Assembly: GCA_013036995.1 (NCBI GenBank)
Contig: JAAOXG010000059.1
Coordinates: forward strand, 56,924-120,923
Length of the DNA stretch: 64,000 nt
Reading direction: 5' to 3'
From: Lacrimispora defluvii
GTDB lineage: Bacteria; Bacillota; Clostridia; Lachnospirales; Lachnospiraceae
The stretch's first letter is position 1. The number at the start of each line of letters is the position of its first letter. Positions 1-8,156 of the stretch are shown piece by piece. Both the position numbers and the translations under genes were made by a program. The notes beneath the pieces are model-generated. The model searched no databases, was not told the origin of the DNA, and saw nothing but the letters and a program-made list of their open reading frames with translations.

Positions 1-225
1 TTCCAATACAAGATCAGCTCCGCAGGAAAGTGCCATGGCAGTCCTTGTATACTTATCATAGATGGCAGGAGCTCCCCGCTGTACAAAATCTCCACTCATG
101 ACTACCACGGCATATTCTGCATTTGACAGTTCTTTCGCTTTTCTGATATGATAGGCGTGGCCGTTGTGAAAGGGGTTGTATTCAGCGATAATACCTACAG
201 CATGCAAATTTTTCTCTTTTATCAT
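1..225 (-). CDS. tmcAL: tRNA(Met) cytidine acetate ligase TmcAL, N-terminal part (cut by window edge)
   Basis: The minus strand reads an open frame of 75 codons that runs off the left edge. It begins [20 protein letters not shown] and contains the nucleotidyltransferase HxGH-type signature (NPFHNGH) followed by [15 protein letters not shown]. This is the N-terminus of the YlbM/TmcAL family, which uses ATP and acetate to make N4-acetylcytidine at the wobble base of elongator tRNA-Met. The start at 225 is supported by an AAAGGA-type ribosome site just upstream on that strand. It is divergent from pduL. Only the first fifth or so of the protein is visible, so integrity cannot be judged. Confidence 0.88.
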   Translation of the reverse strand, partial: MIKEKNLHAVGIIAEYNPFHNGHAYHIRKAKELSNAEYAVVVMSGDFVQRGAPAIYDKYTRTAMALSCGADLVLE

Positions 226-304
226 AAAAAACGTCCTTTTTCTATTTTTCAACCTATATTATGCTATTGTTTTGCAAAAAATGCAAATTATTTTGTCACA
301 ACAC

Positions 305-333
305 TTGAAAATTTTCAGGAATGCTCATAGAAT
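305..333 (+). promoter_or_regulatory. Sigma-A type promoter for pduL-ackA
   Basis: TTGAAA (305-310) and TAGAAT (328-333) are separated by exactly 17 bp in the gap between tmcAL and pduL. The predicted transcript would start about 45 nt before the pduL start codon. Confidence 0.6.
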
Positions 334-387
334 AGAGTGAGAATCAAGAAGAAGCATTGATCAATTAGAACAGGAGAATAGATAAGT

Positions 388-957
388 ATGAATTTTATCG
401 TTGAAACATCAGCTCGTCATGTACATTTATCTCAGGAACATCTTGAGATTTTATTTGGACAGGGATATGAATTAACCAAGAAGAAAGAATTATCCCAGCC
501 AGGTCAGTTTGCTTGCGAGGAGAGAGTTACTGTTGTGGGATCAAAAGGTGAGTTCAAAGGAGTTTCCATTTTGGGACCAGTCAGAAAATCTACTCAGGTG
601 GAACTTTCTCTGACAGATGCCCGCTCTGCAGGAATCGCCGCACCAGTAAGAGAATCCGGAGATATTGCAGGCAGCGGACCATGCAAGATTGTCGGACCAG
701 CAGGTGAAATTGATATCACAGAAGGTGTAATTGCAGCAAAGCGTCATATTCATGCAACGCCTGCAGATGCACAAAAACTGGGAGTTGAAAACGGCGAAAT
801 CGTTTCTGTGAAAGTTGATACTAATGGCAGAAGTCTTGTTTTCGGAGATGTAGTTGTACGTGTAAGCGAGTCCTATGCTCTGGCTATGCACATTGATACG
901 GATGAATCTAACGCAGCAGGCTGCGGCAGAGAACAGTACGGCGAAATTGTAAAATAA
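388..957 (+). CDS. pduL: PduL-type phosphate acyltransferase (phosphotransacetylase)
   Basis: The 189-residue product matches the PduL family, which interconverts acyl-CoA and acyl phosphate. The zinc-ligand histidine motifs are visible: ARHVHLS near residue 9 and AAKRHIHATPADA near residue 115. It starts directly with the catalytic core and has no N-terminal extension, so there is no sign of a microcompartment-targeting peptide. It lies 20 bp upstream of ackA, which points to acetyl-CoA to acetyl phosphate to acetate with ATP formation. Many clostridia place the unrelated enzyme Pta here, so this is a non-homologous replacement. The ribosome site CAGGAG lies upstream of the ATG with a slightly long gap. 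Acetyl- versus propionyl-CoA preference cannot be read from sequence. Confidence 0.93.
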   Translation: MNFIVETSARHVHLSQEHLEILFGQGYELTKKKELSQPGQFACEERVTVVGSKGEFKGVSILGPVRKSTQVELSLTDARSAGIAAPVRESGDIAGSGPCKIVGPAGEIDITEGVIAAKRHIHATPADAQKLGVENGEIVSVKVDTNGRSLVFGDVVVRVSESYALAMHIDTDESNAAGCGREQYGEIVK

Positions 958-977
958 TTAAAGGAGAATTTAGTTTT

Positions 978-2171
978 ATGAAAATTTTAGTTATTAACTG
1001 CGGAAGCTCTTCCTTAAAGTATCAGCTGATTGATATGGAAAATGAGGGAGTTTTAGCAATAGGTTTATGCGAAAGAATTGGTATTAACGGATCCAAACTG
1101 ACTCACAAAGCAGAAGGAAAAGGCAAATTCCAGTTAGAAGAAGAGATGCCTAACCACACTGTAGCAATCAAGCTGGTTATGGATGCCCTGGTTGATCCTG
1201 AGCATGGAGTAATCAAAGATACCAGTGAAATTTCTGCAGTAGGACACCGTGTTCTCCATGCCGGTACTATTTACAGTGATTCTATCGTTGTTAATGAAGA
1301 TGTCAAAAAAGTGATCCGTGACTGTTTCGATTTAGGTCCTCTGCATAACCCTGCAAACTTAATGGGTATTGAGGCATGTGAAACAGCTATGCCAGGAACA
1401 CCAAACGTAGCTGTTTTTGATACTGCATTTGGTATGGGTATGCCGGAGAAGGCTTCTCTTTACGCAATTCCTATGGAATATTATGAAAAATACAGCATTC
1501 GCCGTTACGGCTTCCATGGAACAAGCCACAGCTTCGTTTCCAAAGAAGCACTGGGCTTTTGCGGACTGGATTCCCAAAATGGCAAGGTAATTGTCTGCCA
1601 CTTAGGAAACGGCGCAAGCATCTCTGCTTCCATCGGAGGCAAGTGCGTGGATACAAGTATGGGTCTTACTCCTCTTGAGGGACTTATTATGGGAACCAGA
1701 AGTGGTGATATTGATCCTGCTGTGATTCAGTTTATCTGCAATAAAGAAGGAAAGACAGTCAATGAGGTTCTGGATATCTTAAATAAAAAATCCGGTATTC
1801 TTGGTATGTCTGGCGGAATTTCCAGCGATTTCCGTGATGTTCAGAAAGCACAGGCAGAGGGAAATCACCTGGCTGATACAGCAATTAATGCATATATCTA
1901 TCGTGTTGCAAAATACATCGGCGCTTATACCGCAGCTATGAACGGAGTAGATGCCATCGTATTTACAGCAGGAGTAGGCGAGAATGATAAGCCGATCCGT
2001 GCAGGAATCTGTTCTTATTTATCCTATCTTGGCGTAGAAATCGATGAAGAAGCTAACAGCCACAGAGGCGAGCGCATGATGATTTCCACCCCTGATTCCA
2101 AGGTAAAAGTATGTGTAATTCCTACAAATGAAGAGCTTGCAATTGCAAGAGAGACAAAAGCTTTGGTATAA
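978..2171 (+). CDS. ackA: Acetate kinase
   Basis: The 397-residue protein is typical in length for acetate kinase (ASKHA fold), which transfers phosphate between acetyl phosphate and ADP. It begins MKILVINCGSSSLKYQL, the adenosine/phosphate-1 motif. It carries the RYGFHGTSHSFV signature near residue 175, HLGNGAS near 208 and GGISSDFRDV near 280. FTAGVGEN near 330 matches the adenosine-binding signature. It forms a two-gene unit with pduL and is preceded by AAGGAG. Reverse flow, activating acetate, is also possible for this enzyme. Confidence 0.97.
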   Translation: MKILVINCGSSSLKYQLIDMENEGVLAIGLCERIGINGSKLTHKAEGKGKFQLEEEMPNHTVAIKLVMDALVDPEHGVIKDTSEISAVGHRVLHAGTIYSDSIVVNEDVKKVIRDCFDLGPLHNPANLMGIEACETAMPGTPNVAVFDTAFGMGMPEKASLYAIPMEYYEKYSIRRYGFHGTSHSFVSKEALGFCGLDSQNGKVIVCHLGNGASISASIGGKCVDTSMGLTPLEGLIMGTRSGDIDPAVIQFICNKEGKTVNEVLDILNKKSGILGMSGGISSDFRDVQKAQAEGNHLADTAINAYIYRVAKYIGAYTAAMNGVDAIVFTAGVGENDKPIRAGICSYLSYLGVEIDEEANSHRGERMMISTPDSKVKVCVIPTNEELAIARETKALV

Positions 2172-2227
2172 TTCCTTAAATATTAGCACATTATAGTTTT
2201 TATAATGTGAAATATGGAAATATTTTG

Positions 2228-2256
2228 TTGACAAATAGTGCGCCCCTATGTATAAT
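2228..2256 (+). promoter_or_regulatory. Consensus sigma-A promoter for yceD-rpmF
   Basis: TTGACA (2228-2233) and TATAAT (2251-2256) are both perfect consensus hexamers with a 17 bp spacer. The predicted transcription start is near 2263, about 23 nt before the yceD ATG. Such a strong promoter fits ribosomal protein expression. Confidence 0.85.
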
Positions 2257-2268
2257 TACATAGGTGCG
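2241..2268. promoter_or_regulatory. Inverted repeat centred on the -10 box (candidate operator)
   Basis: The arms CGCCCCTATGTA (2241-2252) and TACATAGGTGCG (2257-2268) are reverse complements at 11 of 12 positions, separated by TAAT. The dyad covers the spacer, the -10 hexamer and the presumed start site. A protein bound here would block polymerase; as RNA only the right arm would be transcribed, so a hairpin role is unlikely. No regulator is identified. Confidence 0.6.
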
Positions 2269-2285
2269 TATTAGGAGACTATAAT

Positions 2286-2813
2286 ATGCTTATTAATTTA
2301 ACCGAGTTGTTTACCCTGGAAGGGAAAGAGAAAACCTATACACTTGATATAGAGATGAAGACTTATCATGGACCCTACGGAGATTATGAAATAGCAGATG
2401 CCAAACCGGTAGTGCTGCGGATCATGAATCTGGGTGGAAAGAAACTGGAGCTGGAAGGAAAAGTGGAACTCACTTTGCTGATTCCCTGTGACCGTTGTCT
2501 GGAGCCTGTCCGTAATGAGCTGAGTTTTGATGTCATTCGAACGGTTGATTTAAGTGAAACCGGGGATGAGAGTGAAGAGGATCTCGAAGAACAGCCATAT
2601 GTAATTGGTTATTGTCTGGATGTAGACCAGTTGGTTTGTGATGAACTCATACTGAATCTGCCTATGAAGGTTCTCTGCAGTGAAGACTGTAAGGGAATTT
2701 GTAATAGATGTGGAACAAATCTCAATCATGAGACTTGTGACTGCGATGTTAGGTCGCTTGACCCGAGAATGGCAGTCATCCAGGATATTTTTAAACAGTT
2801 TAAGGAGGTGTAA
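2286..2813 (+). CDS. YceD family (DUF177) protein
   Basis: The 175-residue protein belongs to the YceD/DUF177 family, which is almost always encoded just upstream of rpmF in bacteria and is implicated in 23S rRNA accumulation. The family cysteine motif IPCDRCLEPV is visible near residue 72. A C-terminal cysteine cluster, CSEDCKGICNRCGTNLN, ends in CDCD, suggesting metal binding. It is separated from rpmF by 2 bp and shares its promoter. Function is inferred from the family and the rpmF linkage. Confidence 0.9.
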   Translation: MLINLTELFTLEGKEKTYTLDIEMKTYHGPYGDYEIADAKPVVLRIMNLGGKKLELEGKVELTLLIPCDRCLEPVRNELSFDVIRTVDLSETGDESEEDLEEQPYVIGYCLDVDQLVCDELILNLPMKVLCSEDCKGICNRCGTNLNHETCDCDVRSLDPRMAVIQDIFKQFKEV

Positions 2814-2815
2814 CC

Positions 2816-2998
2816 ATGTCTATCTGTCCAAAGAATAAATCTTCTAAAGCTAGAAGAGACAAACGTAGAGCAAACTGGAAGATGAGCGCTCCGAACTTAG
2901 TGAAATGCAGCAAGTGCGGTGAGCTTATGATGCCACACAGAGTATGCAAAGCTTGCGGTTCTTATAACAAGAAAGAAATCATTTCTGTTGCTGAATAA
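2816..2998 (+). CDS. rpmF: Ribosomal protein bL32
   Basis: The 60-residue basic protein begins MSICPKNKSSKARRDKRRAN, a standard bL32 N-terminus. It has a zinc-ribbon CxxC pair (CSKCGE and CKACGS), so this is the cysteine-bearing zinc form. The ribosome site AAGGAGG overlaps the end of yceD. A strong terminator follows, so the unit ends here. In many Firmicutes plsX follows directly, but here about 12.6 kb of accessory genes intervene. Confidence 0.97.
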   Translation: MSICPKNKSSKARRDKRRANWKMSAPNLVKCSKCGELMMPHRVCKACGSYNKKEIISVAE

Positions 2999-3026
2999 TT
3001 TCAGTATGGAAATAGCTCAAAACATA

Positions 3027-3071
3027 AAAAGGCAGGGAATCTGATAATTCAGGTCCTTGTCTTTTCTTGTT
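3027..3071 (+). terminator. Intrinsic terminator after rpmF
   Basis: A 12 bp stem (3027-3038 with 3054-3065, two G-U pairs) encloses a second small stem CTGA/TCAG. It is followed by TTTTCTTGTT. Confidence 0.85.
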
Positions 3072-3187
3072 GTGGAAAAATGTAGCCATACAGCTAATAT
3101 TGATAATAAGGACGCAAGTATTTTGTTTTTTATCATTGGGTTCTATGCTATACTGAAAGAAAAATGACCAGCTTATGGGGGTATGAT

Positions 3188-4699
3188 ATGGCGCAGATAA
3201 AATTACCGGAAATCTTTCAGAATGGAATGATCATTCAGCGGAATAAGACGATTAAAATATGGGGAGAAGCTGAGGGAACGGACAAGCTGAAAATCACCTT
3301 CTGTGGTGACAGCGCTTTTGCAGATATAAAAGAAGGGAAGTTTTATTGCCAATTAGCGGCAAAGGAAGCGGCATACGGGCAAAAATTAGAGATTTTTGCT
3401 GGTGAAAAAATGGAAGCGGATGTGATTCTGGAGGATATCTGTATTGGTGATATCTACATAGCAGCCGGTCAGTCCAATATGGAATATTTTCTCAGATACG
3501 ATGCCCACTGGAATGAGATAAAGCAGTGGGAGCGAAACGATATGATCCGTATGTTTAACTGCAAAAGAATTGCTTTTAACGGTCAAATCAGAGATCTCCC
3601 TGAATGCGGGAGCTGGTTTAAGGAACATGAATATCAGTGGGAGAGTTTTTCTGCTCCAGGCTATTCCTTTGCCAGATCCATTCAGCCGGTGATTGGTGTA
3701 CCGGTAGGGATTATAGGCTGTAACTGGGGTGGAACTCCTGCCTGCGCATGGATGGAAGCATCTTATCTGAATGAGGAACCTCTGTCTGTGTTTAAAAAAG
3801 AATATGAGGAGGCTGTGGAGGCTGTTGATGCGGAAGAAATGAGACGACTCAGCCTTGAGGCCTGGGAATATGAGGATTCCTACCTTCATCAGGTTGCCTG
3901 GAGAGCAATGATGTATGGGATGAACCAGCAGGATCAGGAGCGGTGGATGCATGAAACTGCAGATGCGCCAGTTCTGCCTATGGGACCTTATCATCACTAC
4001 CGGCCTTCCGGATTGTATGAAATGATGCTGAAAGACCTTGCTCCTTTTTCTGTGAAGGGAGTTTTATGGTATCAGGGGGAATCCGATGCAGGACATGGGG
4101 AGATATATGATAAAACCTTTGCTTCTCTAATCCGCTGCTGGAGGGACTTATGGCAGGATGAACTGCCGTTTCTCTTCGTTCAGCTGGCGCCGTTTGGCAA
4201 ATGGCTTGGCATAGGAGGAGAAGATTATCCGGTGGTGAGGGAGAGCCAGGAGCGGGTATCCAAAAATGTACCAGGTACAGGCATGATCTCTATTATGGAT
4301 CTGGGAATGTATGAGGATATCCATCCCAAAAGAAAGAAGGAAGTGGGGGAACGCCTGGCACTTCTGGCAAGGGGATTGATCTATGGGGAAGACATCTTAT
4401 GTGAATCTCCGGAGTTTATAGGGGGAGAGCGGGAAGGAAACCGGATCCGTCTGCATTTTTCCCATACCGGATCAAAACTACACGTAAATGGGAACGTTAT
4501 TAAGAGCCTGTGCATAGAACAGGGTGGTATTTTAAGGGGCATAAAGGAATTTAAATCAGATCGGGATTTGTTGCTGACGTTTGAAACTCTGACAGAGGAA
4601 CCGGTTGAAATCAGATTTGCAAAAGAAGGATACTGTGAAGTTAATCTGTTTAACGAAGCAGATCTTCCTGTAAAGCCATTTGCTGCTGTGGTTATTTAG
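3188..4699 (+). CDS. SGNH-type sialate O-acetylesterase family (SASA) esterase, probably a xylan/oligosaccharide acetylesterase
   Basis: The product is 503 residues from the ATG at 3188, which follows a GGGGG ribosome site. The catalytic SGNH/SASA blocks are visible: AAGQSNMEY (nucleophile Ser), NWGGTPACAWM, LWYQGESDAGHG, and a late DLGMYEDIHP that supplies the Asp/His pair. A beta-sandwich-like N-terminal segment precedes the catalytic part, as is common in the family. It is followed 9 bp later by a GH43 enzyme and sits near a GH3 gene. The likely job is removing acetyl groups from xylo-oligosaccharides rather than sialic acid; that substrate is inferred from neighbours. No signal peptide is visible, so it is probably cytoplasmic. 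Confidence 0.85.
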   Translation: MAQIKLPEIFQNGMIIQRNKTIKIWGEAEGTDKLKITFCGDSAFADIKEGKFYCQLAAKEAAYGQKLEIFAGEKMEADVILEDICIGDIYIAAGQSNMEYFLRYDAHWNEIKQWERNDMIRMFNCKRIAFNGQIRDLPECGSWFKEHEYQWESFSAPGYSFARSIQPVIGVPVGIIGCNWGGTPACAWMEASYLNEEPLSVFKKEYEEAVEAVDAEEMRRLSLEAWEYEDSYLHQVAWRAMMYGMNQQDQERWMHETADAPVLPMGPYHHYRPSGLYEMMLKDLAPFSVKGVLWYQGESDAGHGEIYDKTFASLIRCWRDLWQDELPFLFVQLAPFGKWLGIGGEDYPVVRESQERVSKNVPGTGMISIMDLGMYEDIHPKRKKEVGERLALLARGLIYGEDILCESPEFIGGEREGNRIRLHFSHTGSKLHVNGNVIKSLCIEQGGILRGIKEFKSDRDLLLTFETLTEEPVEIRFAKEGYCEVNLFNEADLPVKPFAAVVI

Positions 4700-4708
4700 G
4701 AGGCTGCC

Positions 4709-6235
4709 ATGGTAAAAATAATAAATCCAATACAAAAAGGCTTTTATCCTGATCCATCCATATGCAGGGTTTCTGATGATTACTACATGGTTCATTCTAC
4801 CTTTGCATATGCACCTGGTATTCCTGTATTCAAAAGCCGTGATTTAACGAACTGGACTTTAATCGGGCACGTTCTGGAACGGAGGGAGCAGCTTGGGCTG
4901 CCCGGAGCCAGAGTTTCCCAAGGAATTTATGCGCCCACAATCAGGTACCACAAAGGATTGTTCTATGTTATTGCCACCAATGTATCCGCAGGCGGAAATT
5001 TCTATGTTACTGCAACAAATCCCAAAGGTCCATGGTCAGACCCGGTTTTTCTGGAAAATGCGCCGGGAATTGATCCCAGTCTGTATTTCGAAGAAGATAC
5101 CTGCTATTACATCGGACAGCGTACAAAGGAACATCCGGCTTATTACGGTGATTGTGAGATATGGATTCAGGAGCTTGATTTAAAGGATAAAAAGCTGGTG
5201 AAACAACCAGTTGTATTGTTTGATGGAAGTATGAAACACACGATATGGGCGGAAGGACCTCATCTGTACCGAATTGGCGGTATGTATTATCTTCTTCTTG
5301 CAGAGGGAGGAACGGAATTTAATCACAGTGTAACGGTCGCTCGTAGTCAGAGTCTTTTTGGCCCCTATGAGGCATGCCCCAATAATCCGATTTTAACCCA
5401 TCGTCATTTGGGGCATAATTATCCGGTGCAGTGTATCGGGCATGGGGATCTGATTGAGACTCCGGATAAAAAATGGTTTATGGTGATGCTTGGTACAAGA
5501 CCTTTAAATGGCTGTGCTGAATTAGGAAGAGAGACATTTCTTGCAGATGTAATATGGGAAGATGGCTGGCCGGTGGTCAGTCCCGGTTTGGGAAAGGTGC
5601 CTGAGTACCTGGAGTTATCCGCTTCGGATATTAAGCAGGAGGTTTTACCGTCAGAATCCCATATTAAGTGGACAGATCCCCTTGACATGCGCTTTATTGG
5701 TTTAAGAGATCATCCATCCCGTCTGCCTCTGAAAATCACCGGGGCTGGCAGCCTGCAGCTTCCTTATCTTCCTGAAACCATAGAGGATTTGTCTGTTCCT
5801 GCCTATATAGGAATCCGGCTTTTATCCAGAACTTTTCATATCCGGACAACCATGAAGTCCGAGCCTGAAGGGGCGGAGGAAGCGGGGCTTGTTTATTTTT
5901 ACAATGAAACCCATTATGTAAAAGTTGTCATTCGTGAAAGAGAAGGGAAGCTGGAAGCGGTAACAATCATTCGAAAAGGGGACAATTGGGAGGAGAAAGG
6001 CAGAACAGAAGTCACCGGCAAGATTCATGAAATTAAGCTGTTAGGACATGACCAGACACTGTCTGTTGAGATTGATAACCAGGCCACAGTCCAGCCTTTC
6101 CATATAGGGGATCTCTGTTCACAAAAAGCCGGTGGATTCACCGGCTGTACTGTAGGGGTTTATGCTTCTTCCGTACATGAGGCTTCTGAACGTTTCGCAG
6201 TCTTTGAACCGCTTCAAGTCAACTTTTTTGATTAA
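4709..6235 (+). CDS. Glycoside hydrolase family 43 beta-xylosidase-like enzyme
   Basis: The 508-residue protein has a five-bladed propeller GH43 domain (about residues 1-320) and a C-terminal beta-sandwich of the GH43_C2 type. The catalytic acids are visible: Asp15 in GFYPDPS, Asp122 in GIDPSLY and Glu182 in AEGPHLY. There is no signal peptide, so it probably acts on imported oligosaccharides. Beta-xylosidase and alpha-L-arabinofuranosidase are the usual activities; the context favours xylosidase. It is translated 9 bp after the esterase. Its stop codon overlaps the stop of the convergent AraC gene in the shared bases TTAA at 6232-6235. Confidence 0.9.
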   Translation: MVKIINPIQKGFYPDPSICRVSDDYYMVHSTFAYAPGIPVFKSRDLTNWTLIGHVLERREQLGLPGARVSQGIYAPTIRYHKGLFYVIATNVSAGGNFYVTATNPKGPWSDPVFLENAPGIDPSLYFEEDTCYYIGQRTKEHPAYYGDCEIWIQELDLKDKKLVKQPVVLFDGSMKHTIWAEGPHLYRIGGMYYLLLAEGGTEFNHSVTVARSQSLFGPYEACPNNPILTHRHLGHNYPVQCIGHGDLIETPDKKWFMVMLGTRPLNGCAELGRETFLADVIWEDGWPVVSPGLGKVPEYLELSASDIKQEVLPSESHIKWTDPLDMRFIGLRDHPSRLPLKITGAGSLQLPYLPETIEDLSVPAYIGIRLLSRTFHIRTTMKSEPEGAEEAGLVYFYNETHYVKVVIREREGKLEAVTIIRKGDNWEEKGRTEVTGKIHEIKLLGHDQTLSVEIDNQATVQPFHIGDLCSQKAGGFTGCTVGVYASSVHEASERFAVFEPLQVNFFD

Positions 6236-7092
6236 TCCTGTATATACATCTGGCGAAATTCTGTAGGTGTACAGGATTTAATGATTTTGAACATACGTAT
6301 AAAAGCGGAAGGGCTGGAAAAGCCGGAGCGCAGTGCTACTTCAGTGACAGAAAGCTGAGGGTTAATCAGCAACGTTTCGGCAACAGCAATCCGCTTTTTA
6401 TTGACATATTTATAAAATGAAATATTTGCAAATTGCTTAAACAGCCTGGAAAAATGATATTTGCTGAAGCCAAGGAGAGATGCAACCTCCTCTAAGGTCA
6501 ATTCCTCTGTGCAATGGCTGCTGATATAATTGCAGATATAAATGAATTTCTCTGCATATTTTTTTTGCTGAATGTTGCCAATATCCAGAGAACTGACCTG
6601 CTGGGTATGGTTTCGACCAATCAGAGCAAACATTTCCAGAAGCCTTGAGTAAATCTTTGTTTCTGTGAGCGGCATGTCTTTCCTGTATTCTTCTAAAATT
6701 TCCAGCATGTACTGATAGAGCTGGTCATGGATAGAGGGATAAAGTTCCGGCGTAACAAGGAACGTAGGATTTAAAAGCGTAAGTATGGATTCCAGCTCTT
6801 TGATTTCATGAAACATGGGAAGTTCAGCCTGAAATATAATCCGCCGTCCTGATTTCGGTGCTTTCAAGGCATGGATGACTCCCGGACAAATCAAAATAAT
6901 ATCACCCGGTTTTAATTCAATGGTGTGGGTACTTAAAACGATGGTGTATTTGCCTGTAAGAGGCATAATGATTTCAAGGGGTGTATGCCAGTGGGAAGGA
7001 TAGTCTTCTGCCTGGGTGTTGTCATACAGGCGGATATTGGTATATTCTTTATAATTTACAGTCTCATGAGTTCCTTTCAGATTTTCAATCAA
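6232..7092 (-). CDS. AraC-family transcriptional regulator with cupin sensor
   Basis: The product is about 286 residues. A cupin-like sugar-sensing N-terminal half (motif HWHTPLEIIMPL, then KPGDIILICPG) precedes a C-terminal double helix-turn-helix (ELTLEEVASLLGFSKYHFSRLFKQ and SVTEVALRSGFSSPSAFIRMFK). The best start is a TTG at 7092, because GGGAGG lies 8 bp upstream; an upstream ATG at 7179 has no good ribosome site. It is divergent from the sugar ABC transporter remnant and convergent with GH43, so it probably activates the xylo-oligosaccharide genes. The effector is unknown. Confidence 0.88.
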   Translation of the reverse strand: MIENLKGTHETVNYKEYTNIRLYDNTQAEDYPSHWHTPLEIIMPLTGKYTIVLSTHTIELKPGDIILICPGVIHALKAPKSGRRIIFQAELPMFHEIKELESILTLLNPTFLVTPELYPSIHDQLYQYMLEILEEYRKDMPLTETKIYSRLLEMFALIGRNHTQQVSSLDIGNIQQKKYAEKFIYICNYISSHCTEELTLEEVASLLGFSKYHFSRLFKQFANISFYKYVNKKRIAVAETLLINPQLSVTEVALRSGFSSPSAFIRMFKIIKSCTPTEFRQMYIQD

Positions 7093-7419
7093 AGTAAAAC
7101 CTCCCCATAATATTAATGATAATGAATAATTGCTTTTGCTGCTTGTAAAAATTATAAAATATACTCCAATAAATATCAATATAAAATAGTAAAATAGGCA
7201 TATTTTAATTTTTGAGTAGTTAAATAATACAAAAAACCATGATTTAAAAAGTGTATTATGTATATTACGTTCAAAAGTAAAGCATGAATAAAATTTGTAA
7301 ATAGCAATATTTGATAATAGACAGGCAATAATTATAAAGAAAAACGAACAAAATTCTGTTAGAGTTAATACATATCATAATTGCTTCAAATAATGTGAAG
7401 ATTGTTAAGGAGGAAAGGT
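7093..7419. other. AT-rich divergent intergenic region
   Basis: These 327 bp separate the AraC regulator from the solute-binding protein remnant. The stretch is very AT-rich and must carry both promoters. I could not fix a convincing -35/-10 pair or an AraC half-site repeat. A GGAGG ribosome site for the next gene lies at its right end. Confidence 0.5.
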
Positions 7420-7842
7420 ATGGTAAAGAGATTTGTTTCGGGTTTTTTGGCAGCTGCACTTGTATTGGGGTCACTTTCTGGATGTTCCGTATCTACAGAT
7501 ACTGGCGGAGGTGCAGGATCATCAGGCGCCACCACAGAGACTACTTCCGGATCTGTTACTGCAACAGGAAAAGAAGAGCAGATTACATGGATGTTCTGGG
7601 ATGATTTAAATGCTACAGAAGATTTAATCAGTAAGGGGTATAAGCAGGTTATAGACCGGTTTAATGAACAGTATAAGGGGAAATATTACTGTAATGTTGT
7701 GACTACCAATCTGGAGGAATACCCGACAAAATTAAATGCATTGGTTACTTCAGGCAATACACCCGATGTATTTATCTGCAATCCAGGGCCTAATTTAACT
7801 CAGTATGTGGAATCTGGTGCAGCAGCAGATTTGACCGATTGA
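7420..7842 (+). pseudogene. Sugar ABC transporter solute-binding lipoprotein, 5' fragment
   Basis: The frame starts at the ATG at 7420 behind TTAAGGAGGAAA. It encodes a lipoprotein signal peptide with a lipobox (VLGSLSGCS), a low-complexity Thr/Ser/Gly linker, and the first lobe of a family 1 solute-binding protein (ITWMFWDDLNA...). It stops after 140 codons at ...AAADLTD, where a normal protein would run to about 430-450 residues. The next bases are, in another frame, the EAA loop of a permease. So the 3' two-thirds of this gene is deleted and the product cannot bind sugar. Named from the N-terminal family features. Confidence 0.85.
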
Positions 7843-8143
7843 CGGGGCATCCAAAGGACAGTCGTTCCGTTTTATAACCTTACCGTTAATCAAGCCTATG
7901 CTGATTACGACTCTTTCTTTGAACTGCATTGGTTCTCTTAAATTTTTTGACCTGATTTACAATATGACTCAGGGAGGACCAAACCATCGTACGGATGTGC
8001 TGGCAACCCATTTATATACACAGGGATTCAAGTATTATAAATACGGTTATGCCAGTGCGATTTCCATAATATTACTTATTTTATGCCTTTTTACCACATT
8101 CCTCATCAGTAAATGCATAAAAGTTGAAACGTACGAATCTTAG
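7838..8143 (+). pseudogene. MalF-type sugar ABC permease, 3' fragment
   Basis: From 7838 the frame reads IDGASKGQSFRFITLPLIKP, the conserved cytoplasmic EAA loop that contacts the ATPase. It then continues through NMTQGGPNHRTDVLATHLYTQGF and a final membrane helix to the normal C-terminus at 8143. All upstream membrane helices (about 200 codons) are missing. The frame is +1 relative to the solute-binding protein fragment it abuts, so no fusion protein is made. Any product would begin at an internal ATG such as 7898 and would be non-functional. Confidence 0.85.
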
Positions 8144-8156
8144 AGGGAGGAAAATA

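Noticed and set aside
541..891. Minus-strand frame of 116 codons inside pduL
   Set aside because: It lies wholly within a well-conserved gene, lacks a ribosome site and shows no family features.
3386..3997. Minus-strand frame of 203 codons opposite the acetylesterase
   Set aside because: It is a shadow of the conserved esterase reading frame; no start signal or recognisable protein.
7420..8143. A single frameshifted transporter gene
   Set aside because: The two parts belong to different families (binding protein and permease), so this is a deletion between genes, not a frameshift in one.
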